Shown: positions 26,039 to 35,809, counted from the stretch's first letter. The stretch: DNA of 64,000 bases from Pseudomonas paralcaligenes (GCF_019655855.1 NZ_BPFX01000027.1:17787-81786), one strand, 5' to 3'. Made by a program: numbers and translations. The notes: generated by a model not told the origin, from the sequence alone.

Positions 26039-26761
26039 ATGAGAGCACTGCTGGCAGGCGGGTTGCTGGTGCTCGGCGGCTGTATGCCGGCCACCGGCAT
26101 CGACGAGAGCGAATGGGTGCGGATCGCCGCCGGCACCGCCCATTACCAGGCCGTCGACGCCAGCGGCGCCGCCATCGAGGAGCGCAGCGACGGCTTCGCC
26201 ATCATGCGCCGCCAGGTCAGCCAGGCGGAGTACGCGGCGTGCGTCGTGGCGCAGGCCTGCATGCCCCTGGACGGCGCGCTGCGCCAGGCCGAGGCGCCCG
26301 ACCTGCCGGCGGTGGGCATCAGCTGGCTGGACGCCAGCGCCTACGCCCAATGGATGACCCGGCGCACGGGTGTGGAGCATCGCCTGCCCCGCTACGCCGA
26401 GTGGGTGCTGGCCGCCGGCGAGGCTTTCGAGGACGAGCCGCCGCAGGTCTTCGACGATGCCCGCAACCCGGCGCAGCGCTGGCTGGCGGAATACGACCGC
26501 GAGTCCCGGCGCAAGCCGCTGGACCCGCGCCCGCTGGCGTTCGGCAGCCAGGGCCACAACGGCAACGGTCTGCTCGACGTGGCCGGCAACGTCTGGGAAT
26601 GGACCGACAGCTGCTTCGGCCAGGGCGAGTTCTGCGGCATCCGCGTCGCCGCCGGGCAACATCCCAGCGGCCTGTCCGACTTCGTGCGCGATCCCGTCAG
26701 TGGCGCCTGCTCGGTGGGGGTGCCGCCGAGCAATCTGGGCTTCAGATTGGTACGCGATTAA
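26039..26761 (+). CDS. nirV: NirV, formylglycine-generating-enzyme-like lipoprotein
   Basis: NirV is the usual partner encoded downstream of nirK. Its exact function is unknown. The 240-residue protein has a lipobox, MRALLAGGLLVLGGC, so it is a predicted lipoprotein. An FGE-sulfatase (SUMF1-like) domain follows, with FAIMRRQVSQAEYAACV, GISWLDASAYAQWMTRRTG, NGNGLLDVAGNVWEWTDSCF and LGFRLVRD. ATG at 26039 is preferred over GTG at 26033 because the AAGG site is eight bases from the ATG. Confidence 0.92.
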   Translation: MRALLAGGLLVLGGCMPATGIDESEWVRIAAGTAHYQAVDASGAAIEERSDGFAIMRRQVSQAEYAACVVAQACMPLDGALRQAEAPDLPAVGISWLDASAYAQWMTRRTGVEHRLPRYAEWVLAAGEAFEDEPPQVFDDARNPAQRWLAEYDRESRRKPLDPRPLAFGSQGHNGNGLLDVAGNVWEWTDSCFGQGEFCGIRVAAGQHPSGLSDFVRDPVSGACSVGVPPSNLGFRLVRD

Positions 26762-26762
26762 G

Positions 26763-26843
26763 TTCGCGGCCAAGGCCGCTCCCACAAAGGCCGCCCCTAC
26801 AGAGGATGGTGTTTGTAATTGTGGGAGCGGACTTGTCCGCGAA
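26763..26843. repeat. REP pair downstream of nirV
   Basis: TTCGCGGCCAAGGCCGCTCC (26763 onward) and the inverted GTGGGAGCGGACTTGTCCGC (26821 onward) are two REP units in opposite orientation with about 30 bases between them. Together with the pair at 27397-27466 they flank the REP-associated transposase gene. Confidence 0.88.
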
Positions 26844-26862
26844 GCTCTTCCAGCCTATGGCC

Positions 26863-27315
26863 TCAGAGCCAACAGGCATCCCAAAGCGGATAATCGCCAA
26901 TACGCTCTACCAGACCTGCTCGCAATGGATTGGCAATGATGTAGCGGGCAACAGCTCGAAGGTCTTCCTCCCGGCGCAAAGCCCGGTCATGAAAGCCCTG
27001 CTGCCACAGCACACCCGAGCATCCGATGCTCCGGTTGATGTGTCGCGAGCTGTTGTTCTTGATCCGCCGCATGAGTCTGTCCAGCGGGCGGTCGCGCAGT
27101 TCGACCAGCCAGTGCAGGTGATCGGGCATCACCACCCAGGCCAGCGAAGTGACCCAACCGTCATCGTTGGCGGCGCGTAATTCCGTTACGAGCAGGCGAC
27201 CCAGATGGAAGTCGCTGAAGAATGGCTGGCGCTGATAGGTGGTGGTGGTCAGCAGGTAGGGGCGGCCGGGCTCCGAATGGCGGCCAAGGAGCAGGCGGTG
27301 GGATTCGGCGGGCAT
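26863..27315 (-). CDS. REP-associated tyrosine transposase (RAYT)
   Basis: RAYTs are single-domain HUH/Y1 nucleases related to IS200/IS605 transposases; they are thought to spread REP sequences. The 150-residue protein has the metal-binding HUH-type motif in AWVVMPDHLHWLVEL (HxH, about residues 62-76) and the family N-terminus RPYLLTTTTYQRQPFFSD. The C-terminal YIIANPLRAGLVERIGDYP with its tyrosine is typical. It lies between two REP pairs (26763-26843 and 27397-27466), the classic REPtron layout. It appears intact. Confidence 0.92.
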   Translation of the reverse strand: MPAESHRLLLGRHSEPGRPYLLTTTTYQRQPFFSDFHLGRLLVTELRAANDDGWVTSLAWVVMPDHLHWLVELRDRPLDRLMRRIKNNSSRHINRSIGCSGVLWQQGFHDRALRREEDLRAVARYIIANPLRAGLVERIGDYPLWDACWL

Positions 27316-27396
27316 TCCTTTGCCTCAGGGGAAAGCGGGTTTTTCGGTATAGCACAGAGGGGGGCTTGTTCGCGGACAAGCCAGCAAGAGTTTCAA

Positions 27397-27466
27397 TTGT
27401 GGGAGCGGCCTTGGCCGCGAATAGGACCAGCAGAAAAGCATCGCGGCCAAGGCCGCTCCCACAAGG
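27397..27466. repeat. REP pair upstream of the RAYT gene
   Basis: GTGGGAGCGGCCTTGGCCGC and the inverted TCGCGGCCAAGGCCGCTCCC form a 70-bp inverted pair with about 20 bases between units. A partial third REP (TTCGCGGACAAG) lies at 27369-27380. Confidence 0.88.
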
Positions 27467-27482
27467 GGTGGGGGGTGCGCTC

Positions 27483-27647
27483 CTACTTCATCCGCTTCGT
27501 ATCTTCCTCTCCCTCACGCATCGACTTGCGGAAGCCGCTGATCGCGCTGCCCAGGTCCGAGCCCAGGCTGCGCAGGCGGCTGGTGCCGAACAGCATGGCG
27601 ACCAGCAGGGCGATGATCAGGATTTTCCAGACGCTGAGACCCATCAT
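27483..27647 (-). CDS. tatE: TatA/TatE-like protein of the nos cluster
   Basis: This 54-residue protein has the TatA/E design: an N-terminal hydrophobic helix (LSVWKILIIALLVAMLFGTSR), an amphipathic segment (LRSLGSDLGSAISGFRKSM) and a short charged tail ending DTKRMK. Two adjacent ATGs (27647 and 27644) are possible starts. A tatE gene closes the nosRZDFYL cluster in P. stutzeri, and here it is 30 bp downstream of nosL. It probably supports Tat export of folded NosZ. Confidence 0.85.
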   Translation of the reverse strand: MMGLSVWKILIIALLVAMLFGTSRLRSLGSDLGSAISGFRKSMREGEEDTKRMK

Positions 27648-27677
27648 TTCGCGTACCTCGTTGGGTTGAACGGCGGG

Positions 27678-28232
27678 TCAGTGACCCGCGTTACCGTGGC
27701 CATGCGCCGGGGCGCCGCCATGTTGCAGGTTGGCTGCCTCCTGCAGCAGCGCCTGGTCGATCTCCGCGAAGCGCAGCACGCGGCCGCCATGCTCGGCGGC
27801 CAGTTGCTGCGCCTGCTGCTCGCTGGCGAAGCTGGCCAGCGACGCGCCCATGGCGCCCTTGAGCGAGGTGCCGATCACGTAGTAGGCGCCGGTCGCGTCG
27901 ATCAGGTGCTCGTCGTCCGGGTGTTCCCAGACGCTGCGGCCCATGTCGTGCACGTACAGTTTGGCGTCGAGGTGCCGGTTCTCCGGTTGCAGCCACCAGC
28001 CGAGCATCTCGGCGGTGGAGCAGAACTTCTTCACCCCGTTCTTTGCCACGGCCTGGCCCTTGGGCCCGGGGAAGTCGGCGATGACCATGCCGCAGACGTG
28101 GCATTCGTCGCTGGCGTGGAAGGCCACCGGCTCCAGCGACTGCTGGATTTCCTCCTCGCCGCAACCGCCCAGGCCGAAGGCGAGGACGGTGGCGAGCAGC
28201 GCCGTTGCGCCGGTGCGGTACAGGTGGTTCAT
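27678..28232 (-). CDS. nosL: NosL copper chaperone lipoprotein
   Basis: NosL binds Cu(I) and helps assemble the CuZ cluster of NosZ. The start at 28232 (MNHLYRTGATALLATVLAFG) gives a 184-residue protein with a lipobox, FGLGGC. The Cu(I)-binding motif ECHVCGMVI follows near residues 44-52. The C-terminus is alanine- and histidine-rich (GGAPAHGHGNAGH). The longer upstream open frame is REP sequence and is rejected as coding. It is separated from nosY by a REP pair. Confidence 0.92.
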   Translation of the reverse strand: MNHLYRTGATALLATVLAFGLGGCGEEEIQQSLEPVAFHASDECHVCGMVIADFPGPKGQAVAKNGVKKFCSTAEMLGWWLQPENRHLDAKLYVHDMGRSVWEHPDDEHLIDATGAYYVIGTSLKGAMGASLASFASEQQAQQLAAEHGGRVLRFAEIDQALLQEAANLQHGGAPAHGHGNAGH

Positions 28233-28283
28233 CGGTTGAGGCTCCTCAAGTCGTTGCAAATGGCGATAGCTGGCGGTGTGGTC

Positions 28284-28352
28284 TTGTGGGAGCGGCCTTG
28301 GCCGCGAACGGGGCTGGCAGAAAAGCTTCGCGGCCAAGGCCGCTCCCACAAT
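28284..28352. repeat. REP pair between nosY and nosL
   Basis: The units TTGTGGGAGCGGCCTTGGCC and TCGCGGCCAAGGCCGCTCCC are inverted around about 20 bases. The pair fills most of the 144-bp gap between nosY and nosL, within an apparent operon. Confidence 0.88.
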
Positions 28353-28376
28353 TTTCCCCACAGCTCCCACACGTTC

Positions 28377-29201
28377 TCAGGCCGGGCGGCGGCGGAACAC
28401 GGCGTAGGCCAGCAGCAGCAAGGCGCCGGCCCAGGCCAGCAGGCACAGCCAGAGCACCGCGCCGGGCACCGGCAGGTCGCTGCCCAGCGCCAGCACGCCC
28501 ATGGCGCTGCCGTCGAAGCCGGCCAGGTTGATCAGGCGGTAGATGTCGGTGGGGTTGAGCAGCAGCAACCAGGGCAGCAGCTCGGGGCTGAACTTGCCCT
28601 CGCTGAACACCAGCAGCGCGAGCAGCGCCAGGTCGAACACCAGCACGAAGAGGAACCACACACCCAGGGCCAGGCCGGCGGCGCTGGATTTCTCGCCGAC
28701 CTTGCCGCTGAGCACGTAGGCCAGCGCCAGGAACACCCAGCCGAGCAGGGTCGAGGACAGCATGAAGCGGCCGAAGGCCCAGGCCAGCAGGCCCAGCTCG
28801 ACGTCGTCGACCAGCAGGGCGATGGCCAGCGCCGCGCAGCCGAAGCCGAGCAGCACCGCCAGGGCGAGGATCAGGCCGTGGCCGACGAACTTGCCGAGGA
28901 GGATCTGCCCGCGCCCCAGCGGGTAGGTCAGCAGCAGCATCAGGGTGCCGCCCTCGTCCTCGCCGACGATCGCGTCGTAGGCCAGCAGCAGGGCGATCAG
29001 TGGCATCAGGAAGGTGGCCAGGCTGGCCAGGCTGGCGATGGTCGCCGGGATCGAGGTGAAGCCCAGCTGGCCGGACGCCGCCGCGCCGAGCCAGGCGATG
29101 CCCACCGCGAGCACGGCGAACAGCAGGCTGATGGCCAGCAGCCAGCGGTTGCGCAGGCCATCGGCGAGTTCCTTGCGGGCGATGTTCCACACCTGGTTCA
29201 T
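28377..29201 (-). CDS. nosY: NosY, ABC transporter membrane subunit
   Basis: NosY is the permease of the NosDFY complex needed for NosZ copper-site maturation. The start at 29201 ([20 protein letters not shown]) gives 274 residues with six predicted membrane helices. The family motif [19 protein letters not shown] lies near residues 80-98. The ATG overlaps the nosF stop (29198-29201), so the pair is translationally coupled. The C-terminus ends in a short basic tail, YAVFRRRPA. Confidence 0.94.
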   Translation of the reverse strand: MNQVWNIARKELADGLRNRWLLAISLLFAVLAVGIAWLGAAASGQLGFTSIPATIASLASLATFLMPLIALLLAYDAIVGEDEGGTLMLLLTYPLGRGQILLGKFVGHGLILALAVLLGFGCAALAIALLVDDVELGLLAWAFGRFMLSSTLLGWVFLALAYVLSGKVGEKSSAAGLALGVWFLFVLVFDLALLALLVFSEGKFSPELLPWLLLLNPTDIYRLINLAGFDGSAMGVLALGSDLPVPGAVLWLCLLAWAGALLLLAYAVFRRRPA

Positions 29202-30124
29202 GCTCTGCCCTCCTGTGTGCGCACGTCGCCGGCGCGCTCCATGTAGTAGCGGTACAGGTCTTCCAGCGAGGGCTGGTGGATCTCGACGTCTTCCGGCGAG
29301 CCCTCGCCGAGCAGTTGGCGCAGCAGCGGCAGCTTGTGGCCGTTGACCGCCTCCACCTCGACGCTGCGCTCGCCGAGGCTGCGCGCGCTGTGGCCGGCGG
29401 CGCTCCAGCGCTGCAGCCACTGTTCGCTGGCGCCGATGCCGCTGGCGCGGATGCGCACCGGCAGGCCGGCTTCGCGGCGCAGCTCGCCGAGGCTGCCCGC
29501 CGCCTGCAGGCGGCCCCGGGCGAGGATCGCCGCCCGATTGATGTGCGCCTCCACGCCCGGTAGCACGTGGGAGCAGAGGATGATGCTGGCGCCACGTTGG
29601 CGCAGGCGGTCGATCAACTGGTAGAGGTCCTGGGTGGCGATGGGGTCGAGGCCCACCGTCGGTTCGTCGAGCAGCAGCAGGCGCGGTTCGCCGAGCAGCG
29701 CCTGGGCCAGGCCGAGGCGCTGGCGCATGCCCTTGGAATAGGTCTTCACCCGGCGGTCGACGGCGTGGGCCAGGCCGACCTGTTCCAGCAGTTCGTCCAC
29801 CTGGCCCGGCGCCGCGCCCTTGAGCCGGGCGAAGTGGCGGAGGGTCTCGCGGCCGCTGAGCTGCGGGTAGAAGGTGACGTTCTCCGGCAGGTAGCCGAGC
29901 TGGCGGCGTACCTGTGGGTCGTCCGGCGCGTGGCCGAGCACCCGCACCTGCCCCGCGCTGGGCGCGAGCAGGCCGAGGATCAGTTTCATGCTGGTGGTCT
30001 TGCCGGCGCCGTTGTGGCCGAACAGGCCCAGCACCTCGCCTTCGCCGAGGCACAGATGCAGGTCGTGCAGCACGGTCATGCTGCCGTAGCGCTGGCTGAC
30101 GCCCTGGATTTCGACGGCGTTCAT
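29198..30124 (-). CDS. nosF: NosF, ABC transporter ATPase subunit
   Basis: NosF powers the NosDFY transporter on the cytoplasmic side. The 308-residue protein has the Walker A motif [16 protein letters not shown] near residues 36-51, the ABC signature [17 protein letters not shown] near 129-145 and Walker [14 protein letters not shown] near 149-161. The start [15 protein letters not shown] at 30124 overlaps the nosD stop by 4 bp. It lies between nosD and nosY in the canonical order. Confidence 0.95.
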   Translation of the reverse strand: MNAVEIQGVSQRYGSMTVLHDLHLCLGEGEVLGLFGHNGAGKTTSMKLILGLLAPSAGQVRVLGHAPDDPQVRRQLGYLPENVTFYPQLSGRETLRHFARLKGAAPGQVDELLEQVGLAHAVDRRVKTYSKGMRQRLGLAQALLGEPRLLLLDEPTVGLDPIATQDLYQLIDRLRQRGASIILCSHVLPGVEAHINRAAILARGRLQAAGSLGELRREAGLPVRIRASGIGASEQWLQRWSAAGHSARSLGERSVEVEAVNGHKLPLLRQLLGEGSPEDVEIHQPSLEDLYRYYMERAGDVRTQEGRA

Positions 30125-31422
30125 GGGGTTGGCTCCTGGTCGGTGGTCGACGGATGCGCAGTGGGCGGGCGCATCAGCGGGTGGCTGTCCTGCACTCCCG
30201 GCGCCTTGACCACCGGGAAGGCGCGCTGCACCCAGCGCAGCACTTCGATGCTCGGGCTGTTCATCAGCAGGCGCACCTGCGGGTAGAGCCAGAGCAGGCG
30301 GTCGACGTTGTCGTTGGGTTCGTAGGCGACGTCGCCCAGGCCGTCGTCGTTGCGGTCCCAGCCCAGGTAGTCGCTCCAGTAGTTGCCGCGGCCGTCCGCC
30401 GACCACTCCTGGGTGCGGCTGGCGACGTACTTGACCTGCTGCCGGTTGCCGACGAAGGCGTTGCCGGCGATGCGGTTGTCCTCCGAGCCGGCGGTCAGGT
30501 GGATGCCCAGGGCACTGCGCTCGAAGCGGTTGTTCTCGATGCGGTTGAACAGCGAGTTGTAGATGAACAGGGCCTTGCCCTCGCCACCCTGGATCATCGC
30601 GTCGCCGCCGGTGTCGCCGCTCTGCACGTCGCTGACGACGTTGTCGGTGATGGTCGAGTAGGTGATGTAGTTCATCAGGATGCCGTAGTTGCGGTCCTGC
30701 TCGGAGCGGTTGCCGACCACGGTCAGCTTGCGGCTCTGCATCAGGGCGAAGCCGGTGCGGGTGCGGCGGGTGACGTTGCCGATCACGCTGTTGTCGTTGG
30801 CGAACATGTAGTGCACGCCGTAGCGCAGGTCTTCGAGGACGTTGCCTTCCAGGTGGTTGCCGTGGGAGGTGTCGATGTAGATGCCGTCGCGGCTGTCGCG
30901 CACATGGTTGCCGACCACCCGCGCGCCCTTGACGGCATAGAGGTGGATGCCGTTGCCGCGGTCCTGCGAGCGCACGCCGGTGTCGCCGACGATGCGGTTG
31001 CCGATCAGGCTGACGTCCCGGGTGCCATCGACCCAGATGCCGAAGCCGGGGCCTGCGAGGCGGTTGTCGCGGATCGTCGCGCCGCTGGCGCCGGTCTCGA
31101 CGAACACCGCCGAGTTCATCTCGGTCAGGTTGCGTCCCCAGTCGAGCACGGTGCAGCCTTCGACGGTCACGCCGGGGGCGCCGATGGTCAGCGCGTTGCC
31201 GGCGCCCTGGGCGTCGAGGGTCGCGCCCGCTTCGCAATGCAGGTGCATGGGGCGGTCGATACGGAAGTTGCCGCGATGCTCGCCGGCGGGCAGTGTCCAG
31301 CGCTCGCCGCCGTCGTGGCGCAGCGGCAGCGCATCGAGCGGCTGCACCTGCGCCATGGCGCTGCCGGCGCCGAGCAGCAGCACGATGCAGGCTTTGGGGG
31401 CGTATCTGGGGTGTCGGATCAC
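30121..31422 (-). CDS. nosD: NosD, periplasmic copper-maturation protein
   Basis: NosD is the periplasmic right-handed beta-helix component of NosDFY, required to build the CuZ cluster. The GTG start at 31422 is chosen because AAGG lies about ten bases upstream and it places a signal peptide, [20 protein letters not shown], at the N-terminus. The longer open frame upstream is REP sequence. The body shows repeating parallel-beta-helix turns such as [20 protein letters not shown] and [20 protein letters not shown]. The length of 433 residues is typical. Confidence 0.92.
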   Translation of the reverse strand: MIRHPRYAPKACIVLLLGAGSAMAQVQPLDALPLRHDGGERWTLPAGEHRGNFRIDRPMHLHCEAGATLDAQGAGNALTIGAPGVTVEGCTVLDWGRNLTEMNSAVFVETGASGATIRDNRLAGPGFGIWVDGTRDVSLIGNRIVGDTGVRSQDRGNGIHLYAVKGARVVGNHVRDSRDGIYIDTSHGNHLEGNVLEDLRYGVHYMFANDNSVIGNVTRRTRTGFALMQSRKLTVVGNRSEQDRNYGILMNYITYSTITDNVVSDVQSGDTGGDAMIQGGEGKALFIYNSLFNRIENNRFERSALGIHLTAGSEDNRIAGNAFVGNRQQVKYVASRTQEWSADGRGNYWSDYLGWDRNDDGLGDVAYEPNDNVDRLLWLYPQVRLLMNSPSIEVLRWVQRAFPVVKAPGVQDSHPLMRPPTAHPSTTDQEPTP

Positions 31423-31488
31423 TGCACTTACCTTCAGTCTGGGAGGCCGCAGGAGCCGCCACTCTGTCCGTAACGGTGTGTTGCTTTC

Positions 31489-31551
31489 GTGGGAGCGGAC
31501 TTGTCCGCGAATGCTTGCGGATAAACGTTCGCGGACAAGTCCGCTCCCACA
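31489..31551. repeat. REP pair between nosZ and nosD
   Basis: The units GTGGGAGCGGACTTGTCCGC and TTCGCGGACAAGTCCGCTCC are inverted around about 18 bases. They use the ACTTGTCC sub-type of the REP core. The pair occupies the centre of the 199-bp nosZ-nosD gap. Confidence 0.88.
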
Positions 31552-31621
31552 GCGATGGGGTCGGCCACTATCGGTTGTGTAGAAACGAGGCCGGGGAAGG
31601 CTGGCTCCCCCGGCCATCGAC

Positions 31622-33526
31622 TCAGGCCGGCTCGACCATCATCCGGCCGACCATTTCCATGTGCAGGGCATGGCAGAACCAGCTGCAGTAGTACCAGTGC
31701 AGCCCCGGCTTGTCGGCGACGAAGGTGATCGACGAGGTTTGCTGCGGGCTGATCTCCATGCTCACGCCGTGGTTGACCATGACGAAGCCGTGGGTCACGT
31801 CCTCGATCTGGTCCATGTTGGTGATGGTCACGGTGACTTCGTCGCCTTGCTTCACCTTGAACTCGGTGAGGCCGAAGGCTGGCGCCATCGAGGTCATGTA
31901 GACGCGCACCTTGTTGCCTTCGCGGATGACCTTGTTGTCGGTCTCCAGGTTGATGCCGTCCTTCTTCGCCCTGGCTACGGTCGGCGCGAAGAACGGGTCG
32001 TTGCGTTCCCAGATCTTCTTGGTTTTGATCTGGTCGCGGCGGGCCATGATGCAGTCGTGCGGCTCGGCGTAGGTCGGGCCGTCGTGGACCAGCTTCATCT
32101 CGTCGCCGGAGATGTCGATCAGCTGGTCGTTCTCCGGGTGCAGCGGGCCGGTGGGCAGGAAGCGGTCCTTGGAGAACTTGGACAGCGCCACCAGCCACTT
32201 GCCGTCGGCCTCGCTGGTCTCGCACAGGGTGGCGTGCAGGTGGCCCGGCTGGTAGTGCACGTCGAGCTTCTGCTTGATGTAGTTGACCTTCTCGCCCTTG
32301 TAGGCGCGCACCGCCTCTTCCATGTTCCACTTGACCACCTGGCTGTCGATGAACAGCGTGGTGTAGGCGTTGCCGCGGCCGTCGAAGGTGGTATGCAGCG
32401 GGCCGAGGCCCAGCTCCGGCTCGCCGACCACCACGTCGCGCGGGTCCCCGAGCTTGCCGGCGAACAGGTCGGGCAGCATGTCGATGGCGATCATCGAGCA
32501 GGTCGGCGACAGCTTGCCGTTGGCGATGAAGTACTTGCCGTCCGAGGAGGTGTTGAGGCCGTGGGGGTTCTTCGGCACCGGGATGTAGCGGGTGACCTTG
32601 CTGTCCTTGCCGTCCTTCTTGCGGCCGTCGACCACCGGCACCTTGGAGTCGCCCAGGGTGATGAAGCGGCCGGCCTTGATTTCCGCCTCCACGGCGGGGA
32701 TGTCGAACACCACCACCCAGTCGCGCTCGTTGCGCATCATGCCGCCGAGGTCGAAGGCCTTCTCCGAGTTGTAGCAGGTGGCGGCGGTGAAGCGGCCGGT
32801 GTAGTCCATGTCGGTGTTGTCGAGGTTGCCGTCGACGATGACCTGGAACGCGACTTCCATGGTCTCGGCGTCCACCGCGTTGTACAGGGTGTAGCTGTTC
32901 TCGTCCTGCAGGTCGAAGACCTTGCCGTCATTCGGGTGCGGGATGACGAACTCAGCGTTGCAGAACACGTACTTGGTGTGCGGCACCTTCTGCAGGCGCA
33001 GGCCGTGGATGGCCTGGACGTTGGGGATGGTGACCATCTTGTCGCACTTCATGATGTCCAGGCGGATGCGCGCGACCCGGGTGTTGGCCTTGTCGTTGAT
33101 GAACAGGTACTTGCCGTCGTACTTGCCGTCGGTCATGGAGATGTGCGGGTGGTGGCAGTCGCCGTTGTGGAAGCGGGCGCTGTCGCCGAGGATGTGCCTG
33201 CTCTCGTTGGTCAGGCCCCAGCCGCTGGCGGAGTCGACGTTGAACACCGGGATGCGCATCAGCTCGCGCATCGACGGGATGCCCATCACCCGCACCTCGC
33301 CCTGGTGGCCGCCGCTCCAGAAACCGTAGTACTCATCCAGCTCGCCGGGGGCGACGTGGACCTTGTTGGCGCTGTCCTTGACCGCCGCCGCCCAGCTCTC
33401 GCGGGTCATCACGCCGCCGCTCAGGGCGGTGGCCGCGGCCACGGCGCCGGTCACCGCGCTGGCGCCGAGGAAGCCGCGCCGGCTCAGGCCGGCCTTGTCG
33501 TCCTTATCCGAATTCTTGTCGTTCAT
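31622..33526 (-). CDS. nosZ: Nitrous oxide reductase
   Basis: NosZ reduces N2O to N2 in the periplasm. The 634-residue protein starts with a Tat signal, LSRRGFLGASAVTGAVAAA, placing it in the Tat-exported (clade I) group. The seven-bladed CuZ domain includes FHNGDCHHPHISMTDG and FVIPHPNDG. The C-terminal cupredoxin holds the CuA site, WYYCSWFCHALHMEMVG near residues 612-628. It lies 54 bp downstream of nosR and upstream of nosDFY. Confidence 0.97.
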   Translation of the reverse strand: MNDKNSDKDDKAGLSRRGFLGASAVTGAVAAATALSGGVMTRESWAAAVKDSANKVHVAPGELDEYYGFWSGGHQGEVRVMGIPSMRELMRIPVFNVDSASGWGLTNESRHILGDSARFHNGDCHHPHISMTDGKYDGKYLFINDKANTRVARIRLDIMKCDKMVTIPNVQAIHGLRLQKVPHTKYVFCNAEFVIPHPNDGKVFDLQDENSYTLYNAVDAETMEVAFQVIVDGNLDNTDMDYTGRFTAATCYNSEKAFDLGGMMRNERDWVVVFDIPAVEAEIKAGRFITLGDSKVPVVDGRKKDGKDSKVTRYIPVPKNPHGLNTSSDGKYFIANGKLSPTCSMIAIDMLPDLFAGKLGDPRDVVVGEPELGLGPLHTTFDGRGNAYTTLFIDSQVVKWNMEEAVRAYKGEKVNYIKQKLDVHYQPGHLHATLCETSEADGKWLVALSKFSKDRFLPTGPLHPENDQLIDISGDEMKLVHDGPTYAEPHDCIMARRDQIKTKKIWERNDPFFAPTVARAKKDGINLETDNKVIREGNKVRVYMTSMAPAFGLTEFKVKQGDEVTVTITNMDQIEDVTHGFVMVNHGVSMEISPQQTSSITFVADKPGLHWYYCSWFCHALHMEMVGRMMVEPA

Positions 33527-33580
33527 GGGGTTGCTCCTGTTTGGGAAAACACGCCTGCCCGGCGCCTCGCGGCGCCCGGC

Positions 33581-35746
33581 TCAGGTCTCGTTCACCTCGA
33601 CGGCGGGGATCAGTTGCGGCTCGGGGGCCCACTTGTTGCGCTTCTTGCGCTTGTTGATCAGCGGCGGGCACTTGTCGTCGTTGTGGTAGGTCATCTGGCA
33701 GTCGAGGCAGTAGTGGCACTCGTTGCCGTTGATCCGCCCGTCCGGGTGGATCGCCTGGATCTCGCACTCCACCGCGCAGAGCTGGCAGGGGTTGCCGCAC
33801 TCCTTGCGCCGCTTGAGCCAGTCGAACAGGCGGAACTTGCTGGGGATCGCCAGGGCGGCGCCGAGCGGGCAGATGTAGCGGCAGTACACCTTGCGGGTGA
33901 AGACGTTGACCGCCAGCAGCACCACCACGTAGAGGACGAACCACCACTGGCGGTCGAACCGCAGGGTGATGGCGGTCTTGAACGGCTCCACCTCGGCGGC
34001 CCGCTCGGCCAGCATCATCGATTCCAGGGACAGGCCGAACAGTGCCAGCAGGATGATGTACTTGATCGCCCACAGCCGCTCGTGCACGGCGAAGGGCAGC
34101 TCGTACTGGGGAATCCTGATCTTGCGCGCCAGCTCGTTGATCAGCTCCTGCAGCGCGCCGAACGGGCACAGCCAGCCGCAGAACACGCCACGGCCCCAGA
34201 GCAGGATGCTGGCGGCGGTGAACACCCAGAGCACGAAGATGATCGGGTCGGTCAGGAACAGCTCCCAGCGGAAGTCCTGGAACACCGCATGGACGAAGGT
34301 CAGCACGTTGACCACCGACAGCTGGCCCAGCGCGTACCAGCCGATGAACAGCACGGTGAACAGCAGGTAGCCGCGGCGCAGCCAGTGCAGGAAGCGCGGC
34401 CGGCGGGCGAAGCTGTCCTGCAGGAACAGGATCACCGTGAGCAGGCCGAGGGCGACCAGCAGCACGCCGATCTGGAAGCTCTTCTGGTACCAGATGTTGA
34501 CCCACACGGGCCGGTTGGCTTCCTCGATGGCGGCCAGCTCGGCGGCGGTCGGCTGCGGCCGCTCGATGTAGTCCTCGGGAATCTGGTAGGGCAGCTCGAA
34601 GCTGGTGAAGATGCCGGAGACCGGGCCGGTCTGGCGGCGCACCAGCAGCTCCAGGGTCCATGGCGAGCCGGGGTCGAAGGCATGCTGCTGGCGGGCGATG
34701 AAGATCGCCATCTCGAAGAACTCGGGCATGCCCTCGGCGTGCACGTCGGAGAGGCGGATGAAGTCGAGGTCGCGGAAGCTGATGACGTCGCCGAACTGGC
34801 GCAGCTGCACCCGATCGAAGATGCCGCCGCGCACGTAGCCCGAGCCCTTGAACGAATACTCGCCGTTGCCCAGCACGGCGAAGGCCTGCTCGCCCGGTTC
34901 GAGGCCGGCCATCAGTTCGTCGTACTGGCGCGCGCCGAGCAGGTTGCGGCCGATGGTCGGCGGGTTCAGCGGCGCGACATGGAGGTCGATGAAGGTCTCC
35001 TCGCGCCGGTCCGCCGCCGCCACGTCGATGCCCTCGGCCTCGGTGCCCTTGAAGGCGTCGTCGACCTGGCCGCGGGTCAGGTGCAGGCGGCGGATCGCGC
35101 CGTTGCCGGTCAGCTCGTTCCAGCCCGCCTCGTCGAACAGCTCGTCGCGCACCCGCGACGGGCGCGGGCGTATGCTGGCGCCCGCCTCGATCAGCCCCAG
35201 GTCGACCGCCACCGCGTGTGCCGCGCGCATGATGATCTCGTTGATCACCATGACCGTCACGGTTGCGCCGGTCACCGCGTCCACGGTCACCGCGTCGGGG
35301 TCGTTGGAACGCCCGACCACCACCCGCTGGCTGGCCTTGACGCCGCTGTAGTTGGCGTTGAAGGCGTGGATCTTCTGTTCGGGAATGCCGATCAGCACGA
35401 TCGGCTCGTGGTGTTCGAGCATGTAGGCGTCGCGGATCACACCCTGCGGGTCGAGGAGCACCAGCATGTTGATCGGCTTGCCGGAGTAGGCGGGGATGTC
35501 GGTGACGTGGATGCTCTGGAAGGCGTAGCCGAGAACCTCGTCGCCGTGGCGCAGCGTGCGCACCTGGTACTGGCCCTCCGGCTCGGAGACGCTGTCGGCG
35601 GCGGGGAAGACCTGCTCGATGCGCTGCCGTTCGACCTCGTAGTCCCTGGCCTGCGCGGGTGGCACGGCCGCCATCAGGGCCAGCAGCACGACGAGCCCTT
35701 GCCCCCAGGAGCGCAACGCGCCGGCGATGGAAAACTGGGGCTTCAT
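33581..35746 (-). CDS. nosR: NosR, membrane flavoprotein/iron-sulfur protein
   Basis: NosR is required for nosZ expression and electron delivery to NosZ. The start at 35746 (MKPQFSIAGALRSWGQGLVV) gives 721 residues. The periplasmic FMN-binding domain has the covalent flavin site in VDAVTGATVTVMVINE near residue 160. Several helices follow, then two CxxxCP motifs (CGWLCPFGALQ and CRYICPLGAAL). The C-terminal polyferredoxin clusters are CGNPCQLCAVEC and CHYCLDCQMTYHNDDKC. The longer upstream open frame is REP sequence. A DNR-type box lies about 70 bp before the ATG. Confidence 0.96.
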   Translation of the reverse strand: MKPQFSIAGALRSWGQGLVVLLALMAAVPPAQARDYEVERQRIEQVFPAADSVSEPEGQYQVRTLRHGDEVLGYAFQSIHVTDIPAYSGKPINMLVLLDPQGVIRDAYMLEHHEPIVLIGIPEQKIHAFNANYSGVKASQRVVVGRSNDPDAVTVDAVTGATVTVMVINEIIMRAAHAVAVDLGLIEAGASIRPRPSRVRDELFDEAGWNELTGNGAIRRLHLTRGQVDDAFKGTEAEGIDVAAADRREETFIDLHVAPLNPPTIGRNLLGARQYDELMAGLEPGEQAFAVLGNGEYSFKGSGYVRGGIFDRVQLRQFGDVISFRDLDFIRLSDVHAEGMPEFFEMAIFIARQQHAFDPGSPWTLELLVRRQTGPVSGIFTSFELPYQIPEDYIERPQPTAAELAAIEEANRPVWVNIWYQKSFQIGVLLVALGLLTVILFLQDSFARRPRFLHWLRRGYLLFTVLFIGWYALGQLSVVNVLTFVHAVFQDFRWELFLTDPIIFVLWVFTAASILLWGRGVFCGWLCPFGALQELINELARKIRIPQYELPFAVHERLWAIKYIILLALFGLSLESMMLAERAAEVEPFKTAITLRFDRQWWFVLYVVVLLAVNVFTRKVYCRYICPLGAALAIPSKFRLFDWLKRRKECGNPCQLCAVECEIQAIHPDGRINGNECHYCLDCQMTYHNDDKCPPLINKRKKRNKWAPEPQLIPAVEVNET

Positions 35747-35809
35747 CAGGCTACCTGCTCGCACTGCTCTATTGCGGTGCATGGTAGGTAAGGCGCTCTG
35801 CCGGTCTCC

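Noticed and set aside
31661..35791. 1,376-codon plus-strand open frame antisense to nosZ and nosR
   Set aside because: It lies entirely opposite two well-supported genes. Its composition (Val-, Ala-, Gln- and His-rich, no domain) is what antisense reading of high-GC genes gives.
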